64,000 bases of DNA from Aedes albopictus. Its lineage: Eukaryota; Arthropoda; Insecta; Diptera; Culicidae. The stretch spans positions 250,517,233 to 250,581,232 of the forward strand of contig NC_085137.1 in NCBI RefSeq assembly GCF_035046485.1, in the 5' to 3' direction. The notes under the pieces were generated by a model. That model was not told the origin of the DNA. It made no database searches and saw only the letters and a program-made list of their open reading frames with translations. The translations under genes were made by a program, and so were the position numbers. Below, one piece after another: positions 10,647-21,704 of the stretch; position 1 is the stretch's first letter, and the number at the start of each line of letters is the position of its first letter.

Positions 10647-11435
10647 CCGTGATTTCGGGTGAAATTGATCACTTTTCGCAGTTTTTTGCGTCTTATTTTT
10701 GAATGTTTGTCGATATGGTTAAATTCAATGCTTTAAAACAAGTACGACCATGGTTTTCATCAGTCAACGAGGTTGAAACTTTTACAGCAAATCATTTTAT
10801 TATAATAAATAATATTTTTCCTAAAAAATCAAAAATTTTACTTTCGGGGTGAAATTGATCAGTCAGTGAAATGCCTTTGTAAGTGCTGAAAATTATTTTT
10901 CCATCTGAATTAACCACCCTAGAATGCAGACAGCTTTGCAAAACTGTTACAAGTTTACTACATTTTTAATTATTTAAGTTTAAAGTTTAACAAATCGAAA
11001 GAAAACGCCTAAAAGTATGCAATTTCCTCACTAATTATGTGTATCCATATTGTACTTCCGAAAAAGTGCAACTTTATGCATAAATTACAATATATATAGA
11101 ACTTTTGATGACGAAATCGGGTTTAGCGAATACTTGGCAGCTATGAACATTCATTTGAATATTCATTACATGTGCGATACAACTACGGTAACAAAAGTTT
11201 GGAAGTGTCTATGAAGATCGCCTAACACGCAGTTCCGGAAAATATTGAATTTAATACCGAAATATGTAACTAATTGGCTGTAAAACATGTTAACTCATCA
11301 TTCAATAACCCTTGAGCAAGGTGATGGCCATTTTCCACAAATTGTTTTAAGTTAAAAGCGTTATTTTTAACAAATAAAAATGGACCTTTCGTCGATCAAT
11401 TTCACCCCACTGATCAATTTCACCCGAAATCACGG
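10647..11435. mobile_element. TA-flanked MITE (GGGTGAAATTGATC family)
   Basis: The ends are perfect inverted repeats of 24 bp (CCGTGATTTCGGGTGAAATT... at 10647 and its reverse complement ending at 11435), each bordered by TA (10645-10646 and 11436-11437), as expected for Tc1/mariner-type insertion. The core motif GGGGTGAAATTGATCA recurs inside near 10847 and, inverted, near 11393-11408, giving a tandem pair at the right end. The interior is A/T rich with no coding capacity. 789 bp. Confidence 0.85.
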
Positions 11436-11575
11436 TATCTATTCTTGATATTGCAAGTGCAGCGGGAATGCAGGAGTAGTATCCGACACTGCCGTCGTTC
11501 CATGGACATAAGGAACGATAAGGCCACTTAGGAAGCAGGAAATACTCCAGCACCATACCTTGGTTTCCTCCTAAA

Positions 11576-11683
11576 ATTCCACCCCAGCGTTTATTTACCC
11601 ACTCTCACAAATACGTGGGTATTATGACCCTTTCAGGGTAATAGCTTTAGAAATAACAGGATTTATTTAGAAGTGGGTGGAAT
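11576..11683. mobile_element. Possible small MITE
   Basis: ATTCCACCC at 11576-11584 is matched by its reverse complement GGGTGGAAT at 11675-11683, with weaker inverted similarity further in (TTTATTTA near both arms). I found no clear target duplication, so this is only a candidate. Confidence 0.35.
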
Positions 11684-12999
11684 CATTTTATGGATTCTAT
11701 AAGGTCATACTGTCACAAATTTCTCAAATGGAAGCGAACGTGCCTCTGGAGTCGACCTACTGAAGGTTCTACTACAGTCTAACAACACAAAATATATTAT
11801 TCGTGGATGCATAATCTATTTAGAACAAACAAACTAACTTTACCCTGGTTACACCACAAAAGTCGAAAGATCAAAGTTGCAAATGGATTAAATTACAAGT
11901 TCTGATGAAAATGCACCGCAGCCAAGACAAACAACTCTCAAACAGATTTTTTTTCTATAAACGGCGAAAAACTCCGTTTCCTCTTGCATTCCGACGGCGG
12001 AAAAGAGTGAGTGTGTAATGTCATAAATAGCGTCCAAGATTACAGCATTATTTATGAAGCTTGTTGGAGGTGCGATTCTGTTGCACAAAGCTGCCTGCCA
12101 CGCGCCCCAGCCCAACGAACGCAAACGCAACGCCGCGGCGCGGCATTGGCTACTTGAAACTCGCAAAGAAGAAGGTACATTTCGTAACCGGTCCATTTTT
12201 CTTTTATGGCTAGAGCTCCCTTTCGGGACCCCGTGTCGCGGATGCAGGTTGGCTCCACTTTTTCACGCGGTGAGTTATTGCTTTTCAAGTGAATTATTAC
12301 CACATTAATAGCGATGTTTACTTCAACTTATTTCCGCTGAGTGGTGCTGCTGCTCGGCATGAAGCTGATCACAAAAATTATTACTGCCCATCTGGAAACT
12401 TAAGCATCAGTGGCCAACTGCCGGTGCCCATAAATCTCGAATCTTTAATCGCAAACGAATATGGCTTGGGCCCTCGGAATTGAGATTCAGGAGGTGTTCC
12501 AACTAGACAATCCCGAAAGTTCCACCAATTACGGCGGCCCATGCACGCAATTAGTATTCCAGTCAACCAGAAACCTATCGGAAAGTCATCGATTCTACCT
12601 CGAGCGATAATCTTCAATCATCGCGTGAGTAATTAGGAGAGTTGCCGCATTTTTCCCATCCTTCATCAACGAACGCGAAAGCGCGAAATCCACCCGACCA
12701 AACTCAAAGTCAAACATGTTCACTCAGCCCGTCGTCGTCGTCGTCGTCGGTCCCCCCTTTGCACTCATTAGTATTAATGATTCGGTAAACAGAGAATAAG
12801 GCAACGCGCGAAGAAACCCGAAGTAGCAAAACCCCATTCCTGCTTGGGGCGCGTTATCTTGAGGCTGACTAGGCGTGATTTCGCAGGTGAACGTTGGTCC
12901 AAATTGGAGAATTCGAGGAAAGCAACATTTCGAATTTGAAAAAAAAAAATTTAAAAAAAAAACATTTTGTAGGTGTAGGGTCTGGGACCATTAAGGCAG
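11684..12999. other. Unassigned host-like sequence with (TCG)n microsatellite
   Basis: No gene is recognised. A GTC/TCG triplet run lies at 12731-12749, and A-rich runs lie at about 12939-12962 just before the family C relic. The stretch 12040-12720 has mixed composition and no repeats I can see, so it may be unique intronic or intergenic DNA. Confidence 0.4.
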
Positions 13000-13023
13000 G
13001 AGAACCTATTTGAGGCATGCAGT

Positions 13024-14807
13024 ATGAAGCTTGAGATCCTAGGACTGAGCGAAGTCCATTGGTTGAACTTTGGAGAAGACAGATTAACGTCGGGTCAAAT
13101 TCTGCTATACTCTGGCCTACGAGGTGAACACGCTCCTCGTCACCGTGGAGTTGGTCTACTGTTTAGCGCTCACGCCAACGCAGCGCTCATGAAGTGGGAA
13201 CATATTAATGAGAGGATAATTGTAGGCAAATTCAGAACACGGGTTTTAAACCTTACCACAATTCAATGATACTGCCGAATTGCAAGACAAAGACAATGTG
13301 TACAGCCAACTGAATTCTGTCGTGGACAAGATTCCGAAAGGTGATATCAAGATCCTCATGGATGACTATAACGCTTCAAGGTTAGTTTTGACAACTCCAA
13401 CAATGAGCACGTCATGGGACGCCAAGGTCTCGGATAAATGAGCGAAATCTGTGAAATGTTTACAGAGTTTTGTGGTAACAATGACACGATGATTGGGGGA
13501 TCGCTCTTTTCCCATCGACCTGTGCACAAAGTGTCATGGGTTTCCCGCGATGGCGTCACGGAAAATCATATAGGCCACAACTGCATCAGCCGAAGAGGAG
13601 AAGAAACTCGGCCGTCGGTTCAACACACGCCAACTGGAAGACGCTGCAATGAAATGGTCTGTCGTTGAAAAGCTGGAGAACCATGGTGCGGATATTCCGG
13701 AAGCTGGAAGCGTAGAAGATCAATGAAGCGCCATCAAGAACGCCTTCAACGCCACCGGCGAAAACAGTTTGGGTGAGCTACGCACCCAGAGAAAGCAGTG
13801 GATCACATATGACAGCTGGAGGAAAATATAGGAGCGAAGGAACGCCGAAGCCGCGATAGAGCGAGCAAAAACACGAGGAGCCAAAGCCGTAGCCCGTCAG
13901 CGCTCATGTAGGCGGGACAAAAGAGCGTGGGTGAACCCTCTAGCCGACGAAGGTGAGAAAGCCGCAAATACCGGCCTCATTCGTCTCCTCTACGTTGTCT
14001 CACTTCGCCTTAGTGGGACTAAAATGAATGCCACGATGCCCGTGAAAGAAGCTTCTGAACAGTTATTGACCGACCCGGCTGACCAGTTGAAACGCTGGTT
14101 CGAGCATATTGAAAACCTTTTTCAAGTGTCGGTCACGCCATTAACACCTCAGCATGATCCGCCAAGCGTTTGACGCATTATCCGTTTGACACCGAAGCTC
14201 CATCATTGCAGGAGATCAGTCATTCGTAGCATCCCGAATAACACATATGTTGTAGATGAGTCTATATGACTCCTATATGACCAAATTTGGTCACATTAGA
14301 GTCATACCGACTCATGTATGACATGTGTGCTACTAGGGATGAAGTCGAATAGGGCCCGGGAGTCGATCGCCTATCACCCAAGAAACTCAAAGCTCACCCT
14401 GCAGAATCTGCACAACTGCTGCATTATTTATTCTGCAACATATTGGAAATCACGACATTTCGGGCCGACTGGATGCAAGGTATCTTAGTAAAGATACTCA
14501 AAAAGGGTAGCCTGACTGTTTGCAATAATTGACGTGGCATCATGTTACTCAAAGTCCTCTGCAAAGTGATCCTTAACCGGATACACGAGAAGATTGACGC
14601 AACTCTCCGACGGCAGCTAGCAGAATTTCGTGCCGGAAGATCCTGTGTTTATCATATTGTCACGCTCTGTATCAGCTTGGAACAAATCTTCATTAAAAAG
14701 TTTTGGACCGTCTCAATCACGAAAACGTGTGGGGAGCCGTCAGACGCAAGCGTGTCCCTGATAAAATCATCGACCTCATTCAAGCACAGTACATGCCATT
14801 TTCGTAC
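13024..14807 (+). pseudogene. Family C endonuclease and reverse transcriptase 5' relic
   Basis: The first 80 codons (13024-13269) give ILGLSEVHWLNFGEDRL and RHRGVGLLFS, the N-terminal half of an RTE/CFDP2-type AP endonuclease. Further on, in shifting frames, come DDYNAS (equivalent of GDFNA), FTEFCGNND, GGSLF and VHKVSWVSRDGVTENHIGH, where the expected aspartate after QI is altered. After about 13.7 kb come the charged linker (RTQRKQWI) and KVLCKVILNRIHEKID and RQLAEFRAGRSCVYHIVTL of the reverse transcriptase fingers. Many stops and frameshifts are present. It is the same family as the minus-strand copy at 32.0-34.9 kb. Confidence 0.72.
14233..14338. mobile_element. 106-bp MITE inside family C1
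   Basis: The ends are CCCGAATAACACATATG and, inverted, CCCTAGTAGCACACATG. An inner palindromic pair (GACCAAATTTGGTC near 14278) lies in the centre. It is bordered by AT at 14231-14232 and 14339-14340. Without the insert and one AT, the flanks read straight through as the family C sequence GCATGAAGTCG, which supports a 2-bp target duplication. Confidence 0.75.
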
Positions 14808-15107
14808 GACGGGTAAATACCCCGTCCAGGAGTTGGTGTCTACTACCTATGAGGGCTTCGTGGTCGCCAAAGTAAACGGAGTCTTCTTCAGTAGCTGTTA
14901 TGCGCCTCCGCGGTGGCCGATCGAGCAGTTCACGCAAATGCTGGACCGCATAACGACCGTACTAACGGGGCGAAGGCCGGTGGTAATAGCGGGTGACTTT
15001 AATGTCTGGGCCGTGGAATGGGGAAGCCGTTTCACGAACCAGCGGGGTCACATCCTGCTAGAAACACTGGCCATCTTAGATGTCGGCTTAGCTTATGTCG
15101 GACCAAG
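14808..15107 (+). pseudogene. R1 endonuclease C-terminal part (copy B2)
   Basis: The frame of 14542-15183 reads into the R1 from family C sequence. From 14808 it codes for VQELVSTTYEG, FSSCYAPPRWPIEQFTQML and VVIAGDFNVWAVEWGSR, with the GDFN motif kept, then LLETLAILDVGLAYVG. At about 15110 the frame jumps to the region upstream of the reverse transcriptase because of an internal deletion, so the domain is incomplete at both ends. Confidence 0.72.
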
Positions 15108-16154
15108 AGTACCAGCGAGCACGATCAGAAGAAGAGCGAAACGAACGGCGGGTGGTGTTTGCCGCTGCAAAAGCCGTGCTTAAGACCGAGATAAGAGCAA
15201 GCAAAAAGGCCTGCTTTGAGGGTCTCTGTCAGAGTGCCAATACGAACCCGTGGAGTGACGCCTACAGGTTCGTTATGGCCAAGACGAGAGGTGTGATCGC
15301 TCCTACAGAGCAATCTCCAGAGATGTTAGAGGGGATCATGGGAGGACTTTTTCCGCGTCATGATCCTAGTCCTTGGCCTCCTTTCGTAGGACAGCCGGGG
15401 ACTGGGGCTGGCGATGAGGAAAGGGTCACCGATGTGGAACTTGCGGGGATAGCTAAGTCCCTTAGCGTAGGTAAGGCCCCAGGTCCGGACGGAGTTCCGA
15501 ACCTGGCCTTAAAAGTAGCTATTGCAGAGGCTCCCGAGATGTTCAGGTCTGCTATGCAGAAATGCCTGGACGAGGGAGTTTTCCCAGAAGCTTGGAAGAG
15601 GCAGAGCCTGGTACTATTGCCAAAGGCGGGGAAACCACCGGAGACCCGTCGGCATATAGACCAATATGCTTGATTGACACGGCGGGGAAGGTGCTCGAAA
15701 AGATCATCCTCAATAGAATGTTGAGGTTCACTGAGGGCGAAAATGGTCTTTCGAGCAACTAGTTTGGCTTTCGGAAGGGGAGGTCCACCGTAGACGCTAT
15801 CTTATCGGTTACAAAAACCGCCGAGAAAGCACTCGTGCCTAAGAGGAGGGAAATTCGCTTTTGCGTGGTAGTGAATGCGTTAGCGCCAGCTGGTCTGCTA
15901 TTGCCGATGCGCTCTTGCGTCTGGGGATACCGCATTACCTGTACAAGATTCTCGGAAGTTACTTTCAGAATCGTGTACTGGTATACGACACGGAGGTGGG
16001 TCGGAAGTGCTTTCACATAACCTCAGGAGTCCCGCAAGGTTCCATCCTGGGTCCGGTGTTATGGAATGTCATGTATGACAAGGTGTTGAGGTTAGAGTAC
16101 CCAGTGGGAGTGGAGATTGTCGGATTTGCCGACGACATTACGCTCGAAGTCTAG
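15095..16154 (+). pseudogene. R1 reverse transcriptase (copy B2)
   Basis: Two frames (15095-15673 and 15861-16154) make up most of the reverse transcriptase. Visible are GKAPGPDGVPNLALK, KRQSLVLLPKAGKP and, after a frameshift region at about 15660-15860, YKILGSYFQNRV in a neighbouring frame, then SGVPQGSILGPVLWN and the catalytic FADD at 16125-16136. A TAG at 16152 stops the frame directly after ITLEV. The finger and palm motifs are R1-type. Not functional as it stands. Confidence 0.8.
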
Positions 16155-16177
16155 GTGAAACGATCGAGGAGGTAAAG

Positions 16178-17149
16178 TTGACTACCAACCACTCGATCAA
16201 GGTTGTGGAGGCGTGGATGCGGTCCAGGAAACTGGAGCTGACTCACCACAAGACAGAGGTGACGGTTGTGAACAATCGGAAGTCGGAGCAGCAGACGGAG
16301 ATCAGTGTAGGAGAGTGCACTATCCTGTCAAAGCGCTCCGTCAAACACTTGGGCGTTATGATCGACGATAAGCTTACCTTCGGTAGCCACGTGGATTATG
16401 CCTGTAAAAGAGCCTCCACAGCTATTGCGGCACTGTCCCGGATGATGTCCAATAGCTCTGCGGTGTACACCAGTAAGCGCAAGCTTCTGTCTAGTGTCGC
16501 TACGTCCATACTAAGATATGGCGGCCCGGCGTGGGGCACCGCGCTAAGTACCAAATGCTACCAACGGAAGCTGGAATGTACTTACAGGCTTATATGCCTG
16601 AGGGTTGTGAGCGCGTACAGTACCGTGTCACACGACGCTCTCTGCGTCATTACTGGTATGGTGCCTATCAGCATTCTTATCAGTAAGGACATGGAGTGCT
16701 TCGAAATGCGCGGCACAAGAGGCATACGCAGGACTACCAGGATGGCCTCTATGGTCAAATGGCAGCGCACGTGGGACAGTTCCACCAAAGGAAGGTGGAC
16801 CCATAGGTTGTTACTGAGGGTAGATAGTTGGATTAATAGGCGCCATGGGGAAGTTACATTCCACCTGACACAGGTCCTTACAGGTCATGATTGCTTCCGA
16901 CAATATCCACACCGTTTCGGGTCTGCGGATTCTCCCGAATGCCCAGCGTGCAATGGTTTAGAGGAAACGGCGAAACACGTTTTGTTCGTGTGCCCGCGTT
17001 TTCGCACAATGCGTGACCGCATGCTTGTCACATGCGGGGAGGACACAACTTCGGACAACTTGGTCCAGAGGATGTGTAGGGATCAGTTTGGCTGGAATGC
17101 CGTTTCAACGGCTATCACCCATACCGTCTGGGAGCTACAGAGGAGGTGA
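16178..17149 (+). pseudogene. R1 ORF2 C-terminal domain (copy B2)
   Basis: 323 open codons follow the stop at 16152 and cover the thumb and C-terminal domain. Visible are VKHLGVMIDDKLTF, then KRASTAIAALSRMM, and near the end the cysteine-histidine cluster C-x2-C-x8-H-x4-C (CPACNGLEETAKHVLFVC), which is thought to take part in target DNA recognition. The natural stop TGA follows LQRR at 17147-17149. The long open frame suggests this copy is younger than B1 and B3. Confidence 0.8.
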
Positions 17150-17870
17150 CGCGTGGACTCGGAGAATGGCTAGTCCAGATGCAGTACAAGAGGTGGTCCA
17201 GGGGTTCGGAGTCGGCTTCGTAGGTCATACCGGTGCCCTGCGGTCGAGATCGACCCTTCCAGCGAATTTAAGTGGCCGCGGAAAGGAAGTCCCGGTAGCG
17301 GTGCTGTCGTGGCGTCGGTCTACTGGGTTGGATCCGAACCCGCGGTTGGAAAGGGGTCCCCGGCAAGGGTCGAGGCAGGTGGAGACCCTGCTGTCAGCAA
17401 CCTTCTGGTGCAGCTGATAGGGCCTGAAGGGTAGTGATACCCTTGCCTTCAGCAGGTCAGATCCGGTTGCACGTGGGCATCAGTTCTTGATGTCTGCAAA
17501 GCAGTTGGGCGCGGGCGGGGTTGACCCTGCCCGCCTTCCGAGGACAAAGGGAGTGGCGAGGATCACTCGAGAAACTGGCTAAGCGCCAGCATGTTACCGT
17601 GATGGATTCTCCAGAGCGAGTCATCGATGTTCGTTGCTGCTAGGCTACGCAGCTAACCTTGAGGGTGCGATGTGCACTAGCCCCTCTCTGAAGCAATACC
17701 TTCTTGGTGGTTCCGGAGAGACGTAGGGTTTGGCGACCATAGGAATGGTTTAGTTGGTACGAGGAGAGAGTAGTCCTGGCTTTTACTTTTGTTTTAGAAG
17801 ACGGCCTCAGCCCCACACTACCCTAACCTTCCTGTTAGGGTGTCTGTTGAGCAGATTATCCCCCTATGGT
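17150..17870 (+). other. 3' untranslated region of R1 copy B2
   Basis: 0.72 kb follows the ORF2 stop, more G/C rich than the surroundings. It has no open frame of note apart from overlaps with the ORF end. An inverted pair CCCTAACC/GGTTAGGG-like sequence lies near 17819-17840. The end is set by where the family C frame resumes; no clear A tail can be told apart from the A-rich family C sequence at 17874-17880. Confidence 0.6.
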
Positions 17871-18333
17871 TTAGAAAAAAAGGGCTGCCTTTGCGTGTTT
17901 AAGAAATGTATGGAAAAACAATCAGATAAGTCGACGCAACAAAATCCGAATTTTCAGTTCGAACGTGAAATCTGTACTGCTATACGCCAGTGAAACTTGG
18001 TGTGTATCAGTGGAGAACATTCAACGTCTGCAGGTTTTCATCAATAGAAGCCTGTGGTATATAATTCGTGCATGGTGGCCTCACAAGTGTATTTCCAACG
18101 TATTGTAGCTCCATTGTCGATGTAATCAAAAGCCGATAGCGATCGATTCGGGAGCAAAAGTGGAGGTTTGTCGGCCACATTCTACGCAGTGGCGGAACCA
18201 AAATCTGCAAGCACGCGTTAGATTGGAACCCAGCAGGACATAGCAACAGAGGCAGACCCAGAGGCTCATGGCGGCGCAGCCTCAACAAGGAAATAAAGGA
18301 ATTCGACAGAAATTTGACCTGGCCACAGGAAAG
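17871..18333 (+). pseudogene. Family C C-terminal relic
   Basis: The plus-strand frame reads KKRAAFACLRNVWKNN, then IFSSNVKSVLLYASETWCVS, then NIQRLQVFINRSLWYIIRAWW. Further frames give WRFVGHILRSGG, ALDWNPAG and SWRRSLNKEIKEFDRN. This is the conserved C-terminal part of family C downstream of the reverse transcriptase. It is broken by a stop after SNVL at about 18107 and by frameshifts. The matching region on the minus strand is 32.04-32.40 kb. Confidence 0.75.
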
Positions 18334-20601
18334 TAAGTTATGATTTGGATGATAAGATCTATTGTTGAAAACTTTAAAGCTCTGAATGTTTTAGGTGCAG
18401 ACGATTTTGTATATCCTCATCAAACAATTTCCTGAAATTTGTCAATCGTTTTTAGTTAATATATTTATAGATGTTTTGAATTGGCGTTGTGAATTCCTAA
18501 AATGACCAAATTCGACAGCTTTTACCCAAATTAGACCACACTGCACCGGGGGCGCTGCTCGCCCAAATTCGGGGAAACGTGAGCCGGATAATGTTTATTC
18601 AAATTCCACGCGCCACCGAGCAATCTTCCGCGCCGGGCCTCGAACAGTCAGCCTTTCGTCTTGCTTGTCGTGATGCCTTGGCGGAGGAGGTGATGAGCTT
18701 AACCAATTCCGGCGAAAGAGACCTTGAGGTTCCACCAGCAGATTGTGGAATTGTACGTACTAATGTCAATACGGTAGGTATAAGTTGGCAGTCACGACGA
18801 CGAACAAGCCGCGGTAGGCACGCAGAAATCAATATTCCTTCCGCGGCAGTCGAATAAGAGGAAGGAAACCAAAATATGGAGGTGTATGTTCGTCGAATCG
18901 CTCGCTCGGGTACCTACAGATGTTTCTTTGGTCGCAATTATCGGATCGCTGTTAAGGTGGAGGGCGGGGCTGCTATGGTGGAAATAGATGAGGTGCGTTA
19001 TGCGAAAAGTTGAATCCTCGGCGGAAGAGAGAGTGAGTTAATAACCGCGAGCGTGTGTCGTTCGGTTTGAGGGTATCGTTAGCAGGAAAATGAAATGGTT
19101 TATTTTTCGTCGATGTTAACGATTCCACGGAAATGTTTGGCAGATATGAGATCATTAAAGCTTCATTTATATCAGTGAAGTTGGGTGATTGGGTTTCATT
19201 TGAGTAAATTTAATAAAATCGAATATTGTAATTTCTTATAATTATTACTTATCCAGATGATCCATAGAATTGTCCACATCGGTTGGTATTTACCTGAAAA
19301 ACAAAAAGGAAAAAGTAACGATTATTGATGGTCATCATCGCTAGTAGAGTGCTACACAACTTCCTTCAAATCCAAAGAGCAAATACATCCCATTCATGCA
19401 CTCCCCACAACTGCCAAAAAAGTAATCGCCTTCCATATATCAACAACGAATGGAATCAATTTGCAACAATGCTTCACGCTAGAAACAACACGCTCCAACG
19501 GCAAATGAACATATTGGAAAACATCAGAACCAGAAGCTCTGAACCACCTTCCCCACCACCACGGGAAAGGAGCAAATTTGTACGGGTTGAAAAATTGTGC
19601 ACATGAAGCTTGTTTGGTTCTTGCCGCCGTTTTTGTTTTTCCTCGGAAAGTTTGAACACCCAAACACACACGCCGCTGCACGCTGGAACCGAACTGAACC
19701 TGCTGAAAAATGATTAATGGTATTCTGTACCCCCGAACGAATTAGAAACAATATCTGCACTTGCTACTTGCTGCTTGGGTTGGGTGGCTCAAGCATTCCA
19801 CAATGGGCCCGCATCGCCATGAAGCGATGGAACCGAACCGAAGCTTGTTTTTCATTTTCATGCTCGTTCAATTTTCAGCTTTTTACAAAATTAAACCGCA
19901 AGAAACAATATGATTCATGTACACCTCTCCAGCATTGAAAGTGGCGTTTTTTGCACCGGAGCATGTGACGGGCGGTGCCGAGTTGAAAGTTATAAGCGAA
20001 TCAATACAGAATTTACCGATACCTTGAACGATACATTTACAAACTCTTCAAAATGACGTCAAAACATTCAAAAACAACGTAAGGCAGCAATCGATTCAAA
20101 CTAACAGTAACAAAATTACAGTCATTACATCGGTTAACAATTGTGGATAACAAATATACCTTATTTCAAAATGATCAGAAAAAAAATCAAAGCCTAAAAC
20201 TACCTAATTATTATCCTGAAACTAATGTTTCTACTTTCATCGCAAAATTCCATTCAACTCGGGCTGCAAAGCTCGGGCAAAAGAGCAACAGCAAGCTCGC
20301 GCGACAGCAAAGCAAAAAGAATCCTGGAAACGAAGAACACGGTTTGTGCATTTCACCATCGTCACTCCCATTCGCAGGATCTACCTGGCGTGGCGGGAAA
20401 AGTCTGGTGCACGGCAGTGACGTCGGGTTATTGGCTATGTAGAAGAAAGTGTTTTAGAATGCCCGGGCAAGCTGTATCGAAATATTGGCCTTCAAGGATG
20501 AGGAATAAATTCGCTTATAAGTAGTGGTTTTACTTTCAAGAAGATCTTGAATCCTTGAAATATGGACACCGCCTTCTATAGTTCACTACTAATAAGAAGA
20601 A
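18334..20601. other. Unassigned host-like sequence
   Basis: About 2.3 kb without a recognised gene or mobile element. The longest open frames (92-99 codons, for example 18579-18857 and 20143-20442) overlap frames on the other strand and show no known motif. Composition is mixed, with no tandem repeat. Confidence 0.4.
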
Positions 20602-21704
20602 AGACAGCAAACAGACTCCGGAAGCACTGATGACGACAAAGACGCATTTTACGCGCAGCTCGAACGCGAGTACGACCGCTGCCCAAACCACGACGTCAAG
20701 ATCATCATAGGGGATCTAAACGCTCAGGTAGGCCAGGCCCATCAGCTGACGAACGAAAATGACCTACGCCTCATCGATTTCGCCGCCTCCAAGAACATGA
20801 CCTGGGTCATCGTTTATATGGAAAAATGAAAAACTCAATGGTATCCCATCAGATCAAAGCTTTTTTGGTCCCATTTCAGGACCCAAATAAGTGTGCAAAA
20901 TTTGGGCACGATCGGTTATGTCGACGTTTTGCACATTGCGTTTGAAGTTTGCATGGGGTTTTACATGGGAAAACGCCCTTTTTGAATTTCTCTCACAACA
21001 TGCTCGAATTTTTCTAAAACCGTGTAACCGATAAAGTGAAAACATAGCCTAGGGTGTCCTGAAAAACCGCGAAGTGATCTGATGCTTATGGAAAAAGTTA
21101 TAGCGTTGGCATTGCTTGGCGAAACAGCATGATTTTGTTGCTATTGTTATTCTTTTACATGTTAAAACATAAACACATGCGTGCGGTTCGTTAATTATAA
21201 CTATTTTCACAAGCTTCGGATCGCTTTGCGGTGTTCAACAAAGTTTTTCAGAACATCCTAGGCCACCATTTTACAGTATCGGGTAAAAAGTTTCAAACAA
21301 ACTTTTTCAACTTATGGCTAAAATGTAAAAAAGTATGTTTTCCCATACAAAATCCCATACAAATTTTAATTGCATTGCGCAAAGTGTAGACGCAACCGAT
21401 CGTGCTCAAATTTTGCACAGATACTCAGGACCCGAAACGGAACCAAAAAAGCTTTGATCTGAGAAAACGCTTCCGATGACCCGCACTGATGGCCATTCGT
21501 AGCACCTACTTCCAGCACAGCCTCCCGTATCGTTACACTTGGCGATCACCACAACAAACGGAATCGCAAATCGACCACGTTCTGATTGATGGACGGCACT
21601 TCGCCGACATTATCGACGTCAGGACCTATCGTGGCGCTAATATCGACTCTGATCACTACCTGGTGATGGTTAAACTGCACTCAAACAAAACTCTCCGTTA
21701 TTAG
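20602..21704 (+). pseudogene. Family D endonuclease, interrupted by a MITE
   Basis: The first part (20602-20799) reads DAFYAQLEREYDRC, VKIIIGDLNAQVG and LRLIDFAASKNM. The second part (21489-21704) reads MAIRSTYFQHS, QIDHVLIDGRHFADII and RGANIDSDHYLVMVKL. Together these are the GDxN, DHV and SDH motifs of an RTE-type AP endonuclease. The MITE between them entered at ATGGCC, which encodes the Met-Ala pair at the join. After VKL a few codons lead to TAG at 21702. Confidence 0.8.
20804..21488. mobile_element. Long-inverted-repeat MITE, copy B
   Basis: It is about 90 percent or more identical by eye to copy A (1796-2501), in the same orientation. It starts at TGGGTCATCG and ends CGATGACCCGCACTG. 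It lacks about 7 bp at the left tip and about 12 bp near 21065 compared with copy A. Left flank ATGACCT (20797-20803) and right flank ATGGCCA (21489-21495) form an imperfect duplication of the ATGGCC in the family D endonuclease, so the integration site is known exactly. Confidence 0.85.

Larger units (their letters stand above)
14808..17870 (+). mobile_element. 5'-truncated R1-clade retrotransposon, copy B2
   Basis: The copy begins inside the endonuclease (TTGKYPVQELVSTTYEG) and continues through reverse transcriptase, the C-terminal domain and a 0.7-kb 3' untranslated region that ends in front of the restart of family C at 17871. It is the most complete R1 palm and C-terminal copy in the window. 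About 230 bp between endonuclease and reverse transcriptase are missing compared with B1. Truncation at the 5' end is normal for target-primed reverse transcription. Confidence 0.82.
13000..18333 (+). mobile_element. RTE-like non-LTR element, family C, copy C1 (split by an R1)
   Basis: The 5' part (13000-14807) carries the endonuclease and the start of the reverse transcriptase. The 3' part (17871-18333) carries the C-terminal region of the same protein. Between them sits a 3.06-kb 5'-truncated R1 element (14808-17870). The family C frame stops at LIQAQYMPFS and restarts at KKRAAFACLRNVWKNN, so roughly 0.5 kb of palm region is missing and the insertion came with or was followed by a target deletion. 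A 106-bp MITE (14233-14338) sits in the 5' part. RTE-like assignment rests on the CFDP2/BovB-type endonuclease and is moderate. Confidence 0.75.
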
